A stretch of 64,000 nucleotides of DNA from Wolbachia endosymbiont (group A) of Rhinocyllus conicus (GCF_947250775.1 NZ_OX366349.1:1639909-1703908); one strand, 5' to 3'; positions 1 to 8,684 are shown, numbered from the stretch's first letter. Numbers and translations are program-made. Notes: generated by a model from the letters alone, not told the origin.

Positions 1-141
1 CGAGAAAATCAATTAATAAAACGTGGCAGATATGTAGAATTCAATCTGTTATACGATCGTGGCACAAGGTTTGGTTTAATGACTGACGGCAATCCAGATG
101 CAATTATGATGTCAATGCCACCACTTGTTAAGTGGTTATAG
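1..141 (+). CDS. hemF: Coproporphyrinogen III oxidase, C-terminal fragment
   Basis: The window opens inside a reading frame that runs 46 codons to TAG at 139-141. The peptide has the closing motifs of oxygen-dependent coproporphyrinogen oxidase: RGRYVEFNLLYDRGT, then FGLMTDGNPDAI, then MSMPPLVKW. In HemF this segment lies around the dimer interface and active site; the enzyme makes two oxidative decarboxylations of coproporphyrinogen III to protoporphyrinogen IX in haem synthesis. The rest of the gene is left of the window. The protein ends shortly after PPLVKWL, so it lacks the extra C-terminal residues of the E. coli enzyme. Confidence 0.9.
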   Translation, partial: RENQLIKRGRYVEFNLLYDRGTRFGLMTDGNPDAIMMSMPPLVKWL

Positions 142-222
142 AGAGCTGCTATTAGCAGAAAATAAATCATCATAGTTTAAAGTTGTACCATGATAGTGAG
201 CTTTTATATAGGGGGTATAATC

Positions 223-502
223 ATGGGTATAATAGATAATTTTTTAATTAAATCTGTCAAAAACAATGACATAAAAGGTGTTAAACTGACTCTAAGTCTC
301 TACAATGCACTAAAAGGCTGGCTTTAGTGTAGAAGAAATAAAGCAGAAATATGAGCGTAGAGATTCTGGCTACGATTCTGGCTATGATTCCGATACAAAA
401 GTTGAACAACAATTAGAATTAGGATCTAAAACTCCTAAATCTGAAATAAATTCAGTGAATATTAAATATGGAATAGAGAAAGACGTTTGCGCCATAAAAT
501 AA
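223..502 (+). pseudogene. Frameshifted small gene with DSGYDSG repeat
   Basis: An ATG at 223 opens a frame (MGIIDNFLIKSVKNNDIKGV...) that hits TAG about 34 codons later. The neighbouring frame continues without a gap through AGFSVEEIKQKYERRDSGYDSGYDSD to TAA at 500-502. One base change near 316-326 would join the two into a protein of about 92 residues, so I read this as one gene with a frameshift. The start resembles the cap of an ankyrin-type protein (NNDIKGVKLTL), but there are too few residues to call a family. The RRDSG motif recurs in the proline-rich protein at 51056. Function unknown. Confidence 0.45.
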
Positions 503-547
503 TTGACTTTATGTGCATAATCAATATAACTTGAGTTAATTCGTATT

Positions 548-619
548 GACTCTTTCGTCTAGTGGTTAGGACACCACCCTTTCACGGTGGTAACACGGGT
601 TCAAATCCCGTAAGAGTCA
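548..619 (+). tRNA. tRNA-Glu (UUC)
   Basis: This is a 72-nt cloverleaf. The acceptor stem pairs GACTCTT (548-554) with AAGAGTC (612-618), with discriminator A at 619. The anticodon stem CCACC/GGTGG encloses loop CTTTCAC, giving anticodon UUC. The T arm CGGGTTCAAATCCCG is canonical. No CCA is encoded. It lies 28 nt upstream of rsmE on the same strand. Confidence 0.95.
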
Positions 620-647
620 CTCAAGTAGAATATAATTAAAGTTTTGA

Positions 648-1334
648 ATGGGAAAAATTAGGCTTTATTTTGAAGAAGCTTTATCACAAGGCGTGAGTTT
701 AGCACTTAATCCACAACAAAGTCACTATATTTGCAATGTAATGCGGCTTAAGAAGTATGATAATCTCTCTCTTTTTAATGGAAAGGATGGAGAATGGTTA
801 GGAGAAGTAGTTAATATATCGCGTAAATTAACAAAAGTTACACTCAAAGAATGCACTAAACAACAGCAATATGAGGAAAATTTATACTTATATTGTGCCA
901 TGGTAAAAAGTGGTGCTTTAGGCAACATAGTAAGACAGGCAACTGAAATGGGAGTAACCTGCATTCAATTTATTTCAACGGAACGTACAGTAGTAAAAAA
1001 CATTAACCTAAGTAGAGCAAAATTACAGGCAATCGAAGCTGCGGAACAATCCGGTAGGATGAGTATACCAGAGATTTTGCCTCCTATTAACTTTTGTGAG
1101 TTACCTGATTCCCAGAGTAAAAATTTTGTTTTATGTGATGAAACAGGTAAAGCTGATAAAGTGCTGAAAGGTAAGAAAAATGTTGCTATTATTGTTGGCC
1201 CTGAAGGTGGTTTTTCATCTTATGAACTTGATCTTGCCGATAAGTTTTGTCAAAAATTGAGTCTAGGAAAAAGAATTTTAAGGGTCGATACTGCTGTGGT
1301 TGCTGCACTAACTTTCACCAATTGGTGTAGCTAG
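648..1334 (+). CDS. rsmE: 16S rRNA (uracil1498-N3)-methyltransferase
   Basis: The 228-residue protein matches the RsmE (SPOUT) family, which methylates U1498 of 16S rRNA with SAM. Seen in the sequence: an N-terminal PUA-like part with HYICNVMRLKKYDNLSLFNG, then ERTVV.N and EAAEQSGRMSIPEI, and the SAM-binding trefoil knot near the C-terminus with IIVGPEGGFSSYEL followed by LGKRILRVDTAVVAAL. The ATG at 648 fits the usual MxxIRLYF-type start. The last residues (TFTNWCS) are not typical, and the end may have shifted frame slightly, but the knot is complete. It is probably cytosolic and active. Confidence 0.9.
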   Translation: MGKIRLYFEEALSQGVSLALNPQQSHYICNVMRLKKYDNLSLFNGKDGEWLGEVVNISRKLTKVTLKECTKQQQYEENLYLYCAMVKSGALGNIVRQATEMGVTCIQFISTERTVVKNINLSRAKLQAIEAAEQSGRMSIPEILPPINFCELPDSQSKNFVLCDETGKADKVLKGKKNVAIIVGPEGGFSSYELDLADKFCQKLSLGKRILRVDTAVVAALTFTNWCS

Positions 1335-1559
1335 ATTTTTAAATATGGCTAAGGTTTGGGCCATAGAGAAATCTGATTCAGTGTTGCACGCGCTAACTGT
1401 ACAAACTCTATAGGCCGCCTGCGAAGCAGTTTGCTACTAAAGAGGAGCTAATAAAAAACATATTCTAAAATAATATTAAATCTTATATTATATTTTTTCT
1501 AAAATAAACAAATGAATCTTGCATTTTGCCTGAGTTATTGATACTCTGAGTAAAGAAGT

Positions 1560-1633
1560 CGGGGCGTAGCGCAGCCTGGTAGCGCATTTGGTTTGGGACC
1601 AAAGGGTCGGGAGTTCAAATCTCTCCGCCCCGA
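1560..1633 (+). tRNA. tRNA-Pro (UGG)
   Basis: This is a 74-nt cloverleaf. Acceptor CGGGGCG (1560-1566) pairs with CGCCCCG ending at 1632, with discriminator A at 1633. The anticodon stem TTTGG/CCAAA encloses a loop with TGG, giving anticodon UGG. The D arm GCGCAGCCTGGTAGCGC and the T arm GGGAGTTCAAATCTCTC are canonical. CCA is not encoded. Confidence 0.95.
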
Positions 1634-1723
1634 TGCTAGCAGAAGTTTTAACGCTTTTAATAGTTAGAGCTTTTAAAGGCATTTCGTTCATATTGCAGTT
1701 TAACGCTCAAGTTTATAAAATAA

Positions 1724-1752
1724 TTGACAATGTTAATTTTCTAATTTATAAA
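1724..1752 (+). promoter_or_regulatory. Sigma70-type promoter for rpsU-sucCD
   Basis: A perfect -35 box TTGACA (1724-1729) is followed by a 17-nt spacer and a -10 box TATAAA (1747-1752). Transcription would start near 1759, about 30 nt before the rpsU start. This is one of the clearest promoters in the window. Confidence 0.7.
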
Positions 1753-1788
1753 TAAATTTTGAAATGATTACCGAAGGAGGTATAGAGT

Positions 1789-1989
1789 TTGATTGAAGTA
1801 TCAGTCCATTATGGTGATGTAGGCAGAGCTCTTCCAGTATTGAAAAAAACAATTCAAAAGGAAGGAAGAGGGTTGAAAATGAAAAAACAATATCATGAAA
1901 AAAAATCAGAAAAAAGAGCTAAAAAGAAAGCTGAAGCGAGAAAAAAGAGGCACCAGCAAGAATGCAGAAGGCAGCGTTACGGTTGGTAA
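1789..1989 (+). CDS. rpsU: 30S ribosomal protein S21
   Basis: A 66-residue, very basic protein of the bS21 family, which binds the small-subunit platform near the anti-Shine-Dalgarno end of 16S rRNA and helps initiation. The N-terminus (MIEVSVHYGDVGRAL) and the Lys/Arg-rich C-terminus (KKRHQQECRRQRYGW) are typical. The start codon is TTG at 1789, supported by a strong Shine-Dalgarno GAAGGAGG at 1773-1780 with 8-nt spacing; no in-frame ATG fits the family N-terminus. It leads an apparent operon with sucC (29-nt gap) and sucD. Confidence 0.92.
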   Translation: MIEVSVHYGDVGRALPVLKKTIQKEGRGLKMKKQYHEKKSEKRAKKKAEARKKRHQQECRRQRYGW

Positions 1990-2018
1990 TTTTTTAATAG
2001 TTTATCATTGGTTGTTTT

Positions 2019-3170
2019 ATGAATATTCACGAATATCAAGCAAAAGAGATTTTGCATAAATTTAATGTCCCGGTGCCAAAAGGTTTTGTCACTATATCTG
2101 CAGAAGGAGTAAAGACTCAAGTAAGTCAATTAAAATCTGACGTGTTTGTGGTTAAAGCTCAAATTCATGCAGGTGGTAGGGGTAAAGCCGGTGGCGTAAA
2201 GCTAGCAAAGTCAGCTGAAGAAGCTCAACAGTTTGTAAAAGACATGATTGGTATGACTTTAGTTACTCATCAAACAGGGCCAAGCGGGCAGCAAGTAAGA
2301 AGAGTATATATTGAAGAAGGCTCAAGCATTAAGAAAGAGTATTACTTAAGCCTGGTAATTGACCCGAAGCTCAGTAGGCCAATATTCATATTTTCCTCAG
2401 AAGGTGGAATGGATATCGAAGAAGTGGCGAAAAATTCTCCCGCAAAAATTGTGAAATTTGATATTGATCTTGCTACAAGTTTTGATAGCAGCAAGTTAAG
2501 CAGCAGTTTTAATTTGAGTTCAGAACAAATAGAAAAAATAACAAATGTTGCAAAAAATATATATGATGCGTTTATTGCAACTGATGCGAGCCAAATTGAA
2601 ATTAATCCACTGGTTGAAACAAGTTCTGGAGATTTTATTGCGCTCGATGCGAAAATTAATTTTGATGACAATGCTTTATATCGTCACCCAGAAATTATGG
2701 AACTTCGTGATTATGATGAAGAAGTGAAAGAAGAGATAGAGGCTTCAAAGTATGGGCTCAGTTACATCAAAATGGATGGCAGTATTGGTTGCATGGTAAA
2801 TGGTGCAGGTCTTGCTATGGCAACAATGGATATAATAAAATACTACGGAGCAGAGCCTGCTAACTTTTTGGATGTTGGTGGTGGAGCGAGTAAAGAAACT
2901 GTAACTGAAGCATTTAAAATCATATTGTCTGATAGCAACGTAAGAGGAATTTTGGTTAACATATTTGGTGGTATAATGCGTTGCGATATTATCGCAAGTG
3001 GAATTGTTGCGGCTGTAAAAGAAATGAGCATTAAAGTTCCTCTAGTGGTTAGATTATCAGGCACTAATTTCGAAGAAGGAAAAAGAATTTTAGAAGAGTC
3101 AGGATTAAATATTATTGCTGCAGATGAACTGGGCGATGCTGCGCAGAAAATAGTACAAGAGGTGAAATAG
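2019..3170 (+). CDS. sucC: Succinate-CoA ligase, beta subunit
   Basis: The 383-residue protein is the nucleotide-binding beta subunit of succinyl-CoA synthetase, which converts succinyl-CoA to succinate with formation of ATP or GTP in the TCA cycle. It begins with MNIHEYQAKEIL, typical of the family. An ATP-grasp domain follows with AQIHAGGRGKAGGVK and QIEINPLVE, and then the C-terminal ligase domain with GCMVNGAGLAMATMD and NIFGGIMRCDIIA. Length is as expected. It lies 29 nt after rpsU and 3 nt before sucD, so the two subunits are probably cotranslated. Confidence 0.96.
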   Translation: MNIHEYQAKEILHKFNVPVPKGFVTISAEGVKTQVSQLKSDVFVVKAQIHAGGRGKAGGVKLAKSAEEAQQFVKDMIGMTLVTHQTGPSGQQVRRVYIEEGSSIKKEYYLSLVIDPKLSRPIFIFSSEGGMDIEEVAKNSPAKIVKFDIDLATSFDSSKLSSSFNLSSEQIEKITNVAKNIYDAFIATDASQIEINPLVETSSGDFIALDAKINFDDNALYRHPEIMELRDYDEEVKEEIEASKYGLSYIKMDGSIGCMVNGAGLAMATMDIIKYYGAEPANFLDVGGGASKETVTEAFKIILSDSNVRGILVNIFGGIMRCDIIASGIVAAVKEMSIKVPLVVRLSGTNFEEGKRILEESGLNIIAADELGDAAQKIVQEVK

Positions 3171-3173
3171 AGT

Positions 3174-4046
3174 ATGTCCGTTTTAGTAAACAAAGATACA
3201 AGGTTAATATGCCAGGGTTTTACTGGTGCGCAAGGTACATTTCATTCAGAGCAAGCAGTTAGCTACGGAACAAAAATGGTTGGTGGTGTAACTCCTGGCA
3301 AGGGTGGTAGCACTCACCTTAACTTACCAGTTTTTAATACTGTAGCAGAAGCCAAAGAAAAAACTGATGCGAATGCCACGGTAATATATGTACCTGCTAA
3401 GTTTGCAGCTAATGCAATACTTGAAGCAATAGATGCAGAGATAGAGCTAATAGTTTGCATTACAGAGGGCATTCCTATACTTGACATGGTAAAGGTGAAG
3501 CATGCTCTTGCTCGTTCAAAAAGTCGATTGATTGGTCCTAACTGCCCGGGAATTATTACGCCCGAAGAGTGCAAAATAGGGATTATGCCTGGCCATATCC
3601 ATAAGCGTGGACATATAGGGATTATGTCTCGTTCTGGAACTTTAACTTACGAGGCAGTAGCACAAACAACCGCTGTTGGTCTTGGTCAATCCACGTGTAT
3701 CGGAATTGGGGGGGATCCAGTTCATGGTATGACATTTGTCGACTGTATGGAGCTCTTTTTAAAAGATGACGATACTCATGGTATTGTAGTTATTGGTGAA
3801 ATAGGTGGAAACGAAGAAGAAGATGTATCACATTTTGTGAAAACAGAAAAAACTAAAAAGCCAATCGTTGGTTTTGTAGCAGGTCAAACAGCACCTCCAG
3901 GAAGACGTATGGGACACGCTGGAGCAATCATCTCTTCCAGTGGTGGAAGTGCTGGTGCAAAACTAGAAGTTATGCGGAGCGCCGGGATTGCAATTGCTGA
4001 AACCCCTGCAGTGATTGGTAAGAAGGTATTGGAAGTAATGCATTAG
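3174..4046 (+). CDS. sucD: Succinate-CoA ligase, alpha subunit
   Basis: The 290-residue alpha subunit of succinyl-CoA synthetase. The N-terminal CoA-binding Rossmann domain shows GFTGAQGTFHSEQAV and VGGVTPGKGG. The ligase domain carries the phosphorylated histidine in GHAGAIISS near residue 246, preceded by GFVAGQTAPPGRRMG. Length and motifs are complete. It follows sucC with a 3-nt gap, so translation is likely coupled. A WPE palindrome pair begins about 55 nt after the stop and could end transcription. Confidence 0.96.
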   Translation: MSVLVNKDTRLICQGFTGAQGTFHSEQAVSYGTKMVGGVTPGKGGSTHLNLPVFNTVAEAKEKTDANATVIYVPAKFAANAILEAIDAEIELIVCITEGIPILDMVKVKHALARSKSRLIGPNCPGIITPEECKIGIMPGHIHKRGHIGIMSRSGTLTYEAVAQTTAVGLGQSTCIGIGGDPVHGMTFVDCMELFLKDDDTHGIVVIGEIGGNEEEDVSHFVKTEKTKKPIVGFVAGQTAPPGRRMGHAGAIISSSGGSAGAKLEVMRSAGIAIAETPAVIGKKVLEVMH

Positions 4047-4101
4047 TGCCTAATCTAAAACGCAGCTGTACGAACGTTGTGATATAAGGGACCAAGAATG
4101 A

Positions 4102-4202
4102 TGTCATCCCAGTGCCCAGACACTGGGATCCAGAAGACTTAATTCTAACCAAGTGGCTGCATAATAAAGACTGGATGCCAGTGTCAAGCACTGGCATGAC
4201 AC
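4102..4202. repeat. WPE-type palindrome pair
   Basis: Two imperfect hairpins in tandem. The first is ATCCCAGTGCCCAGACACTGGGAT; its two arms are ATCCCAGTG and CACTGGGAT. The second has arms TGCCAGTG and CACTGGCA. The spacer carries CAGAAGACTTAATTCTAACC. The same modules recur throughout the window. It lies directly downstream of sucD and may act as a bidirectional terminator. Confidence 0.75.
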
Positions 4203-4227
4203 CATTTGTTGTGTTTAACAAAGTTCG

Positions 4228-4712
4228 TACTTAGCTTCATGTTAGCTATAAACATTAAGAAATTTACCAAACGAAAAAAAAGGCAAAAGAAACCCTGGTC
4301 ACTGTCTATTTTCAGTATTGGCGTTTTTTAAGTCTTAAACACTGCAATTTAGCTGCTTTTAAGTGCAACTAACCTTAGCTAAAATGTTTAAGAAATTTAC
4401 TAAGCAGAAAAAAAGGCAAAAGAAACCCCGTGGTAATTAGTGTTCACTCCCTAATCCTGCAAATTGGCGTACTATACTGTCTTAAACGACTTATAAGCGC
4501 GTTTCAGCTTATATAGGTAAAAACCTAGAAATATTGTGAAGACATAAGGTGCACATAGTGCAAAAAATTAAAAATAAGACGCCAACTACGTTGTTTTCTT
4601 GCTGTTTAATCTGCACAGATGAAGATAACTGAATACCTTCAGTTTCATGATAAGGGGGCTGGCGGAGTTTGTAAAGTAATTTTTTGTAGCTCTCATGGTT
4701 TTTGGATTCTAA
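4228..4712. repeat. Long intergenic repeat, copy R1
   Basis: First of four related copies (R1 4228, R2 12147, R3 39344, R4 56350). The plus strand has two tandem blocks, each with AAGAAATTTACNAA, an A-rich run, GGCAAAAGAAACCC and, 20-40 nt later, TTGGCGT. A single downstream part then holds AAGCGCGTTTCAGCTTAT, GTGCACATAGTGC and GGGGGCTGGCGGAGTTTGTA. On the minus strand 4509-4712 is open and encodes a peptide with YKKLLYKLRQPPYHETE and a hydrophobic end (GVLFLIFCTMCTLCL) with no ATG. The same peptide pattern occurs in R2-R4. This copy fills the 4047-4765 gap with no other gene seen. Confidence 0.6.
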
Positions 4713-4765
4713 CTAACGTCACGCGCTGGGATAACACCCTTGGTGGTAACAACTAAAGAAAAATA

Positions 4766-5263
4766 TCAACTAGGTTTATAATCTATTACTACTGTTTTTG
4801 CAATTTTATCATAAAAAGTCTGCTTGCGCCGGTCGAATATCGCAAATATTAAAACTAAAATTGGTAAAATTATAAACCACTGAGAAACATAGTGAGTCAG
4901 CAAAAAAGAAATAATCAAGAAAACTGTCTCAGAAATACACCTTATTGCTGCTTGCATAAGAGTAGTATTTTTAAATGTGTCTGCATCTTTGATATACATA
5001 CCACACAACAGTTGTCCTGGCGTACCTCCCAGTCTTGTTATCATTAATATTTCTAATACTGTACACAGCACTGATGTAAAGATTGTATAAGGAGATGTTA
5101 ACTGTTCAATTTCGTCAAGAAAATTATTAACCTCATTATTGCCCAACAATGCAATGTATAGGATGAATGAAGGAAAGAAAAATATTATTTGGTCAAGTAT
5201 TGCTGTTACAGTACGCCTTGTAAATCCTACATAATTTACTTTAACATTTGCTTCAGTATCCAT
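4766..5263 (-). CDS. RDD-family membrane protein
   Basis: A 165-residue integral membrane protein. The N-terminal segment FTRRTVTAILDQIIFFFPSF has the Arg-Arg...Asp pattern of the RDD family, followed by a second helix (SPYTIFTSVLCTVLEI) and the conserved GGTPGQLLCGMYI, then two more helices near SETVFLIISFLL and QWFIILPILVLIF. RDD proteins are small inner-membrane proteins, some linked to ion or osmolyte transport; the substrate is unknown here. It is divergent from icd, sharing a 145-nt upstream region. Confidence 0.75.
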   Translation of the reverse strand: MDTEANVKVNYVGFTRRTVTAILDQIIFFFPSFILYIALLGNNEVNNFLDEIEQLTSPYTIFTSVLCTVLEILMITRLGGTPGQLLCGMYIKDADTFKNTTLMQAAIRCISETVFLIISFLLTHYVSQWFIILPILVLIFAIFDRRKQTFYDKIAKTVVIDYKPS

Positions 5264-5408
5264 AACCCTACCTATATTTCATAATGTCATTATATACTAT
5301 AAAAGCACGTTATTAAATAATCGTAAATATACTAATTTGTGCAATACTAGCTACTTGTGCCACTCTATTATTTGAATTAACATTAAATCATTTACAGTTA
5401 GGGAAGTT

Positions 5409-6827
5409 ATGTCAACACCAATCACAGTTGCATATGGTGATGGTATCGGACCAGAAATTATGGAAGCGGTGCTGTCGATATTGCGCGAAGCGGAAGCGAA
5501 GATCTCAATGGATATTATTGAAATAGGTGAGCGTGTTTATAGTAAGGAATGGTCTCACGGAATTTCTCCAAGTGGTTGGGAATCTATCGAAAGGACAAAA
5601 ATATTATTAAAATCTCCAACAACCACTCCTCAAGGTAAAGGCCACAAAAGCTTAAATGTAGCGCTCAGAAAGAACCTAGGGTTATATGCAAATATCAGAC
5701 CGTGTATTTCATATCATCCTGTTATAGAAAATAAATTCGATAAGTTTGATATCGTAGTGATACGCGAAAATGAAGAGGACGTTTACACCGGAATAGAGCA
5801 TAGGCTCACTGGTGACTCTTACCAATGCACTAAAATTATTACTAGATCTGGCTCAGAGAAGATATGCAGGTATGCTTTTGAATACGCGAAAAAACACAAC
5901 AGAAAAAAAGTAACTTGCCTGACTAAAGACAACATAATGAAAATGACTGACGGAACTTTCCATGCAGCGTTTGATCGCATTGCAAAGGAATACCAGGACA
6001 TAAAGGCAGAACATTATATAGTTGATATTGGAATGGCACGTGTTGCCACAGAACCGGAGAATTTCGATGTTATAGTAACTGAAAATCTATATGGCGACAT
6101 ATTATCAGACATAGTGGCACAAACCTCTGGATCTGTGGGACTCGCTGGAAGTAGCAATATAGGTAATGAATATGCGATGTTTGAAGCGGTTCATGGTTCT
6201 GCTCCTGATATTGCAGGAAAAAACATAGCTAATCCTTCTGGTCTTTTAAATGCTGCAGTGCATATGCTAATTTACATAGGTCAAGTGGGTACTGCAAAAC
6301 TAATCTACGATGCATGGCTGAAGACTTTAGAGGATGGAATACACACTGCCGATTTGTATAAGGAGAAAAGAAGTAAACAGAAAGTTGGTACAAAAGAATT
6401 TGCAGAAGCTGTTATAGATAATCTAGGGAAAAAACCTACAATATTATCTGAGCTTATAATTGGCAGTGATTTGGATAGTAAAATAAATAAAGTACAAGAC
6501 AATTACGAACAAGATTACAAAGTTAAAAAGCTAGTGGGTAGTGATATAACGCTTGCTTGGGACAAATCCAGCAATTTTGATCAAATAGTAGGATTAAATA
6601 ATCTGCAAATGATAGCAATATACTCAAAAGGACTGGCAATTTGGCCAAGAAGCTCAAAATCTTTAAGTGACCAAATAACCTGTAGGTTTATCGCAAATAA
6701 TGAAAAGCAAGCTATTACAAATAGTGATGTAAATAACTTGCTAATCAAACTCGAAGAAAATAGCTTTGACGTGGTGAGAATGGATAAGTTGTATTTATAT
6801 GATGGGAAAGAGGGGTTCTTTTCTTAA
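5409..6827 (+). CDS. icd: Isocitrate dehydrogenase (NADP-type)
   Basis: The 472-residue enzyme oxidatively decarboxylates isocitrate to 2-oxoglutarate. The N-terminus has VAYGDGIGPEIMEAVL. The substrate loop is NVALRKNLGLYANIRP with RENEEDVYTGIEHR. The metal and cofactor part is VTENLYGDILSDI and EAVHGSAPDIAGKNIANPSG. After residue about 345 there is a C-terminal extension of roughly 130 residues that is not in the short E. coli type but is usual in the long Rickettsiales form. Together with sucCD, pdhC and the haem gene it points to a complete aerobic TCA cycle. Confidence 0.93.
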   Translation: MSTPITVAYGDGIGPEIMEAVLSILREAEAKISMDIIEIGERVYSKEWSHGISPSGWESIERTKILLKSPTTTPQGKGHKSLNVALRKNLGLYANIRPCISYHPVIENKFDKFDIVVIRENEEDVYTGIEHRLTGDSYQCTKIITRSGSEKICRYAFEYAKKHNRKKVTCLTKDNIMKMTDGTFHAAFDRIAKEYQDIKAEHYIVDIGMARVATEPENFDVIVTENLYGDILSDIVAQTSGSVGLAGSSNIGNEYAMFEAVHGSAPDIAGKNIANPSGLLNAAVHMLIYIGQVGTAKLIYDAWLKTLEDGIHTADLYKEKRSKQKVGTKEFAEAVIDNLGKKPTILSELIIGSDLDSKINKVQDNYEQDYKVKKLVGSDITLAWDKSSNFDQIVGLNNLQMIAIYSKGLAIWPRSSKSLSDQITCRFIANNEKQAITNSDVNNLLIKLEENSFDVVRMDKLYLYDGKEGFFS

Positions 6828-6854
6828 TTCTTTAAAAGAGGTGTGATAAATGAA

Positions 6855-7493
6855 ATGGATTCAAAAAAAATAGAACTAATATTTAAAAAGTTTCAACAAT
6901 CAAATCCTGCGCCAAAAATAGAGCTAAATTATACCAATCATTTTACACTACTAGTTGCGATAGTTTTATCAGCACGGACAACCGATGTAAGCGTTAATAA
7001 AATTACAAGAGAACTATTTAATATCGCTGATACGCCAGAAAAGATGCTGAGTTTTGGGCAAAATGAGCTGAGAAAATGCATAAGCAGTATTGGTTTATAT
7101 AATTCCAAAGCAAAAAACATAATCGGGCTCAGCAAAATATTGATTGAGCGGTACAATAGCGAAGTGCCTACTGATTTCGATGATTTGGTATCTTTACCAG
7201 GGGTTGGGAGAAAGAGCGCTAATGTGTTCTTAAATTCAGGACTTGGTATTCCAACATTGGCAGTTGATACTCATGTTTTTAGAGTGAGCAATAGACTTGG
7301 ACTTGTGAGAGAAAAAGATGTGTTTAAAACAGAGCAATCTCTTTTAAATGTAGTTCCAAAAGAATACCTGCTTTATGCTCATCACTGGCTAGTTTTGCAT
7401 GGTAGATATGTTTGCAAAGCGCAAAAGCCTTCGTGTGAAACGTGTATAATTCATGATTTGTGTGAGTTTGAATGCAAAAGGTATAAAGTCTAG
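6855..7493 (+). CDS. nth: Endonuclease III (DNA glycosylase/AP lyase)
   Basis: A base-excision repair enzyme that removes oxidised pyrimidines. The helix-hairpin-helix and catalytic lysine are in LPGVGRKSANVF, and the catalytic aspartate is in LAVDTHVFRVSNRLGL. The [4Fe-4S] ligands form C-X6-C-X2-C-X5-C near the C-terminus (VCKAQKPSCETCIIHDLC). An in-frame GTG at 6843 is only 2 nt from the AGAGG at 6836-6840, so I choose the ATG at 6855 (14-nt spacing, 212 residues, MDSKKIELIF). It follows icd by under 30 nt and may be cotranscribed. Confidence 0.93.
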   Translation: MDSKKIELIFKKFQQSNPAPKIELNYTNHFTLLVAIVLSARTTDVSVNKITRELFNIADTPEKMLSFGQNELRKCISSIGLYNSKAKNIIGLSKILIERYNSEVPTDFDDLVSLPGVGRKSANVFLNSGLGIPTLAVDTHVFRVSNRLGLVREKDVFKTEQSLLNVVPKEYLLYAHHWLVLHGRYVCKAQKPSCETCIIHDLCEFECKRYKV

Positions 7494-7563
7494 CACACTA
7501 TGACCCCTTTCTTGTCACTCCGATATTCCTTCCTTTTATCATCCGAGTAGCTGACGCTGGGAT

Positions 7564-8652
7564 GGCTTTGTTGCATCGCTCAAGTGAAGAGAACTGGCAG
7601 TTACTGACAAAATTCATTATAAATAGCCATTTAACCGTTGAAGAAAAAATATGCCACAAAAAATGAGAGTCAGTAACTGCCATGAATATAACAAATTTCT
7701 CCAAGAAAGAGGAAGCATTTTTTGTTATATCAATGACGCCATAGAAAATTGGTACGAGAATTGTCCAAAAATGCAGGGCGGCAACTATATTTATAGTGAT
7801 AAAGTTGTGATTTTGGTGCATATAATCGTCAGTTTCTTTAGAATTGGTTTAAGACAAACAGTCGGGTTTATAAAAGGGTATTTGCAACAAATAGGAAGAG
7901 ATTTGGCAGTTATCAGCTATTCACAAGCATCAAGAAGGTTTAAGAAACTTAATATTAAGATAAATGATTGCAGAATTGATAAAAATAATATGGAAGATAT
8001 CGAAATTGCTATGGACAGTACAGGAATTAGTATATACAACAACACTCCTGGTCACAGCAAGGAAAATAGCACTGACAGAAAATATCGTGGCTATGAGCAA
8101 ACGAGAAAATTGCACGTAATGTTGAATATAAACAACAAAAAAGCCATAGCTGTAAAATACAGTAACGGTGTCTACTCTGATCACTATGGAGCTTGTGATT
8201 TGCTAAAAGAAGTTGATTTTCAGCATGCCATAAAAGCACTATATGCAGATAGAGCATGTGATAGGCACAAGTTTTATAAGTTGTGTAACGAATATGATAT
8301 AAAGACAAAAATTCCACCAATAAACAATGCGGCAGAACATCCAGAAATAGATTATATGTCTGACAGGAATGCTGCTATTAGGTTAATAAAATTATACGGT
8401 GAAGATGGCATGAAAGAATGGAAAAAAGAAGTAAATTATGGGAAAAGATCTTATATTGAAGGGTTTTTCTCAAGATTAAAGCAAATATTCGGATTTAGTT
8501 TTAGGAATAAATCTGAGATAAATCGAGAAAAAGAACTGCTAATCAAATGCTATTTGCTTAATAAATTCACTGATATTGGTATGGCTAAATTTGAGATAGT
8601 TACATGAATTTACCATAAATCACCATCTCATAAAGTGTGATGCAACAAAGCC
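7564..8652 (+). mobile_element. IS5-family (IS903-like) insertion sequence, complete
   Basis: A 1089-bp element. The left end is GGCTTTGTTGCATCGCTCAA; the right end, read on the other strand, begins GGCTTTGTTGCATCACACTT, so the first 14 bp are identical inverted repeats. It is flanked by a perfect 9-bp target duplication CGCTGGGAT (7555-7563 and 8653-8661), as expected for the IS903 group. The target is the stem of a WPE palindrome. One intact transposase gene lies inside. The same ends occur on four 326-bp MITEs in this window, so this element is their likely source of transposase. Confidence 0.9.
7651..8607 (+). CDS. IS5-family DDE transposase
   Basis: A 318-residue transposase. The catalytic triad is visible: first D in IEIAMDSTGISIYN, second D in ALYADRACDRHKFY, and E in the Y-R-(3)-E-(6)-K signature within YGKRSYIEGFFSRLKQ. 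No frameshift or stop is present, so it may be active. The start ATG at 7651 lies about 87 nt from the left inverted repeat. Confidence 0.9.
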   Translation: MPQKMRVSNCHEYNKFLQERGSIFCYINDAIENWYENCPKMQGGNYIYSDKVVILVHIIVSFFRIGLRQTVGFIKGYLQQIGRDLAVISYSQASRRFKKLNIKINDCRIDKNNMEDIEIAMDSTGISIYNNTPGHSKENSTDRKYRGYEQTRKLHVMLNINNKKAIAVKYSNGVYSDHYGACDLLKEVDFQHAIKALYADRACDRHKFYKLCNEYDIKTKIPPINNAAEHPEIDYMSDRNAAIRLIKLYGEDGMKEWKKEVNYGKRSYIEGFFSRLKQIFGFSFRNKSEINREKELLIKCYLLNKFTDIGMAKFEIVT

Positions 8653-8684
8653 CGCTGGGATCCAGGTTGCTCATAAGCAAACTA

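Noticed and set aside
1335..1559. Region between rsmE and tRNA-Pro as a small gene
   Set aside because: Only a 22-codon frame (MAKVWAIEKSDS...) without a ribosome site; looks like decayed sequence.
3970..4221. Minus-strand frame over the sucD end and WPE
   Set aside because: It is built from repeat sequence and the complement of sucD; no start signal or conserved peptide.
4384..4440. A plus-strand basic peptide (MFKKFTKQKKRQKKPRGN) in repeat R1
   Set aside because: The matching blocks in R2, R3 and R4 carry early stops or another frame, so there is no protein-level conservation on this strand.
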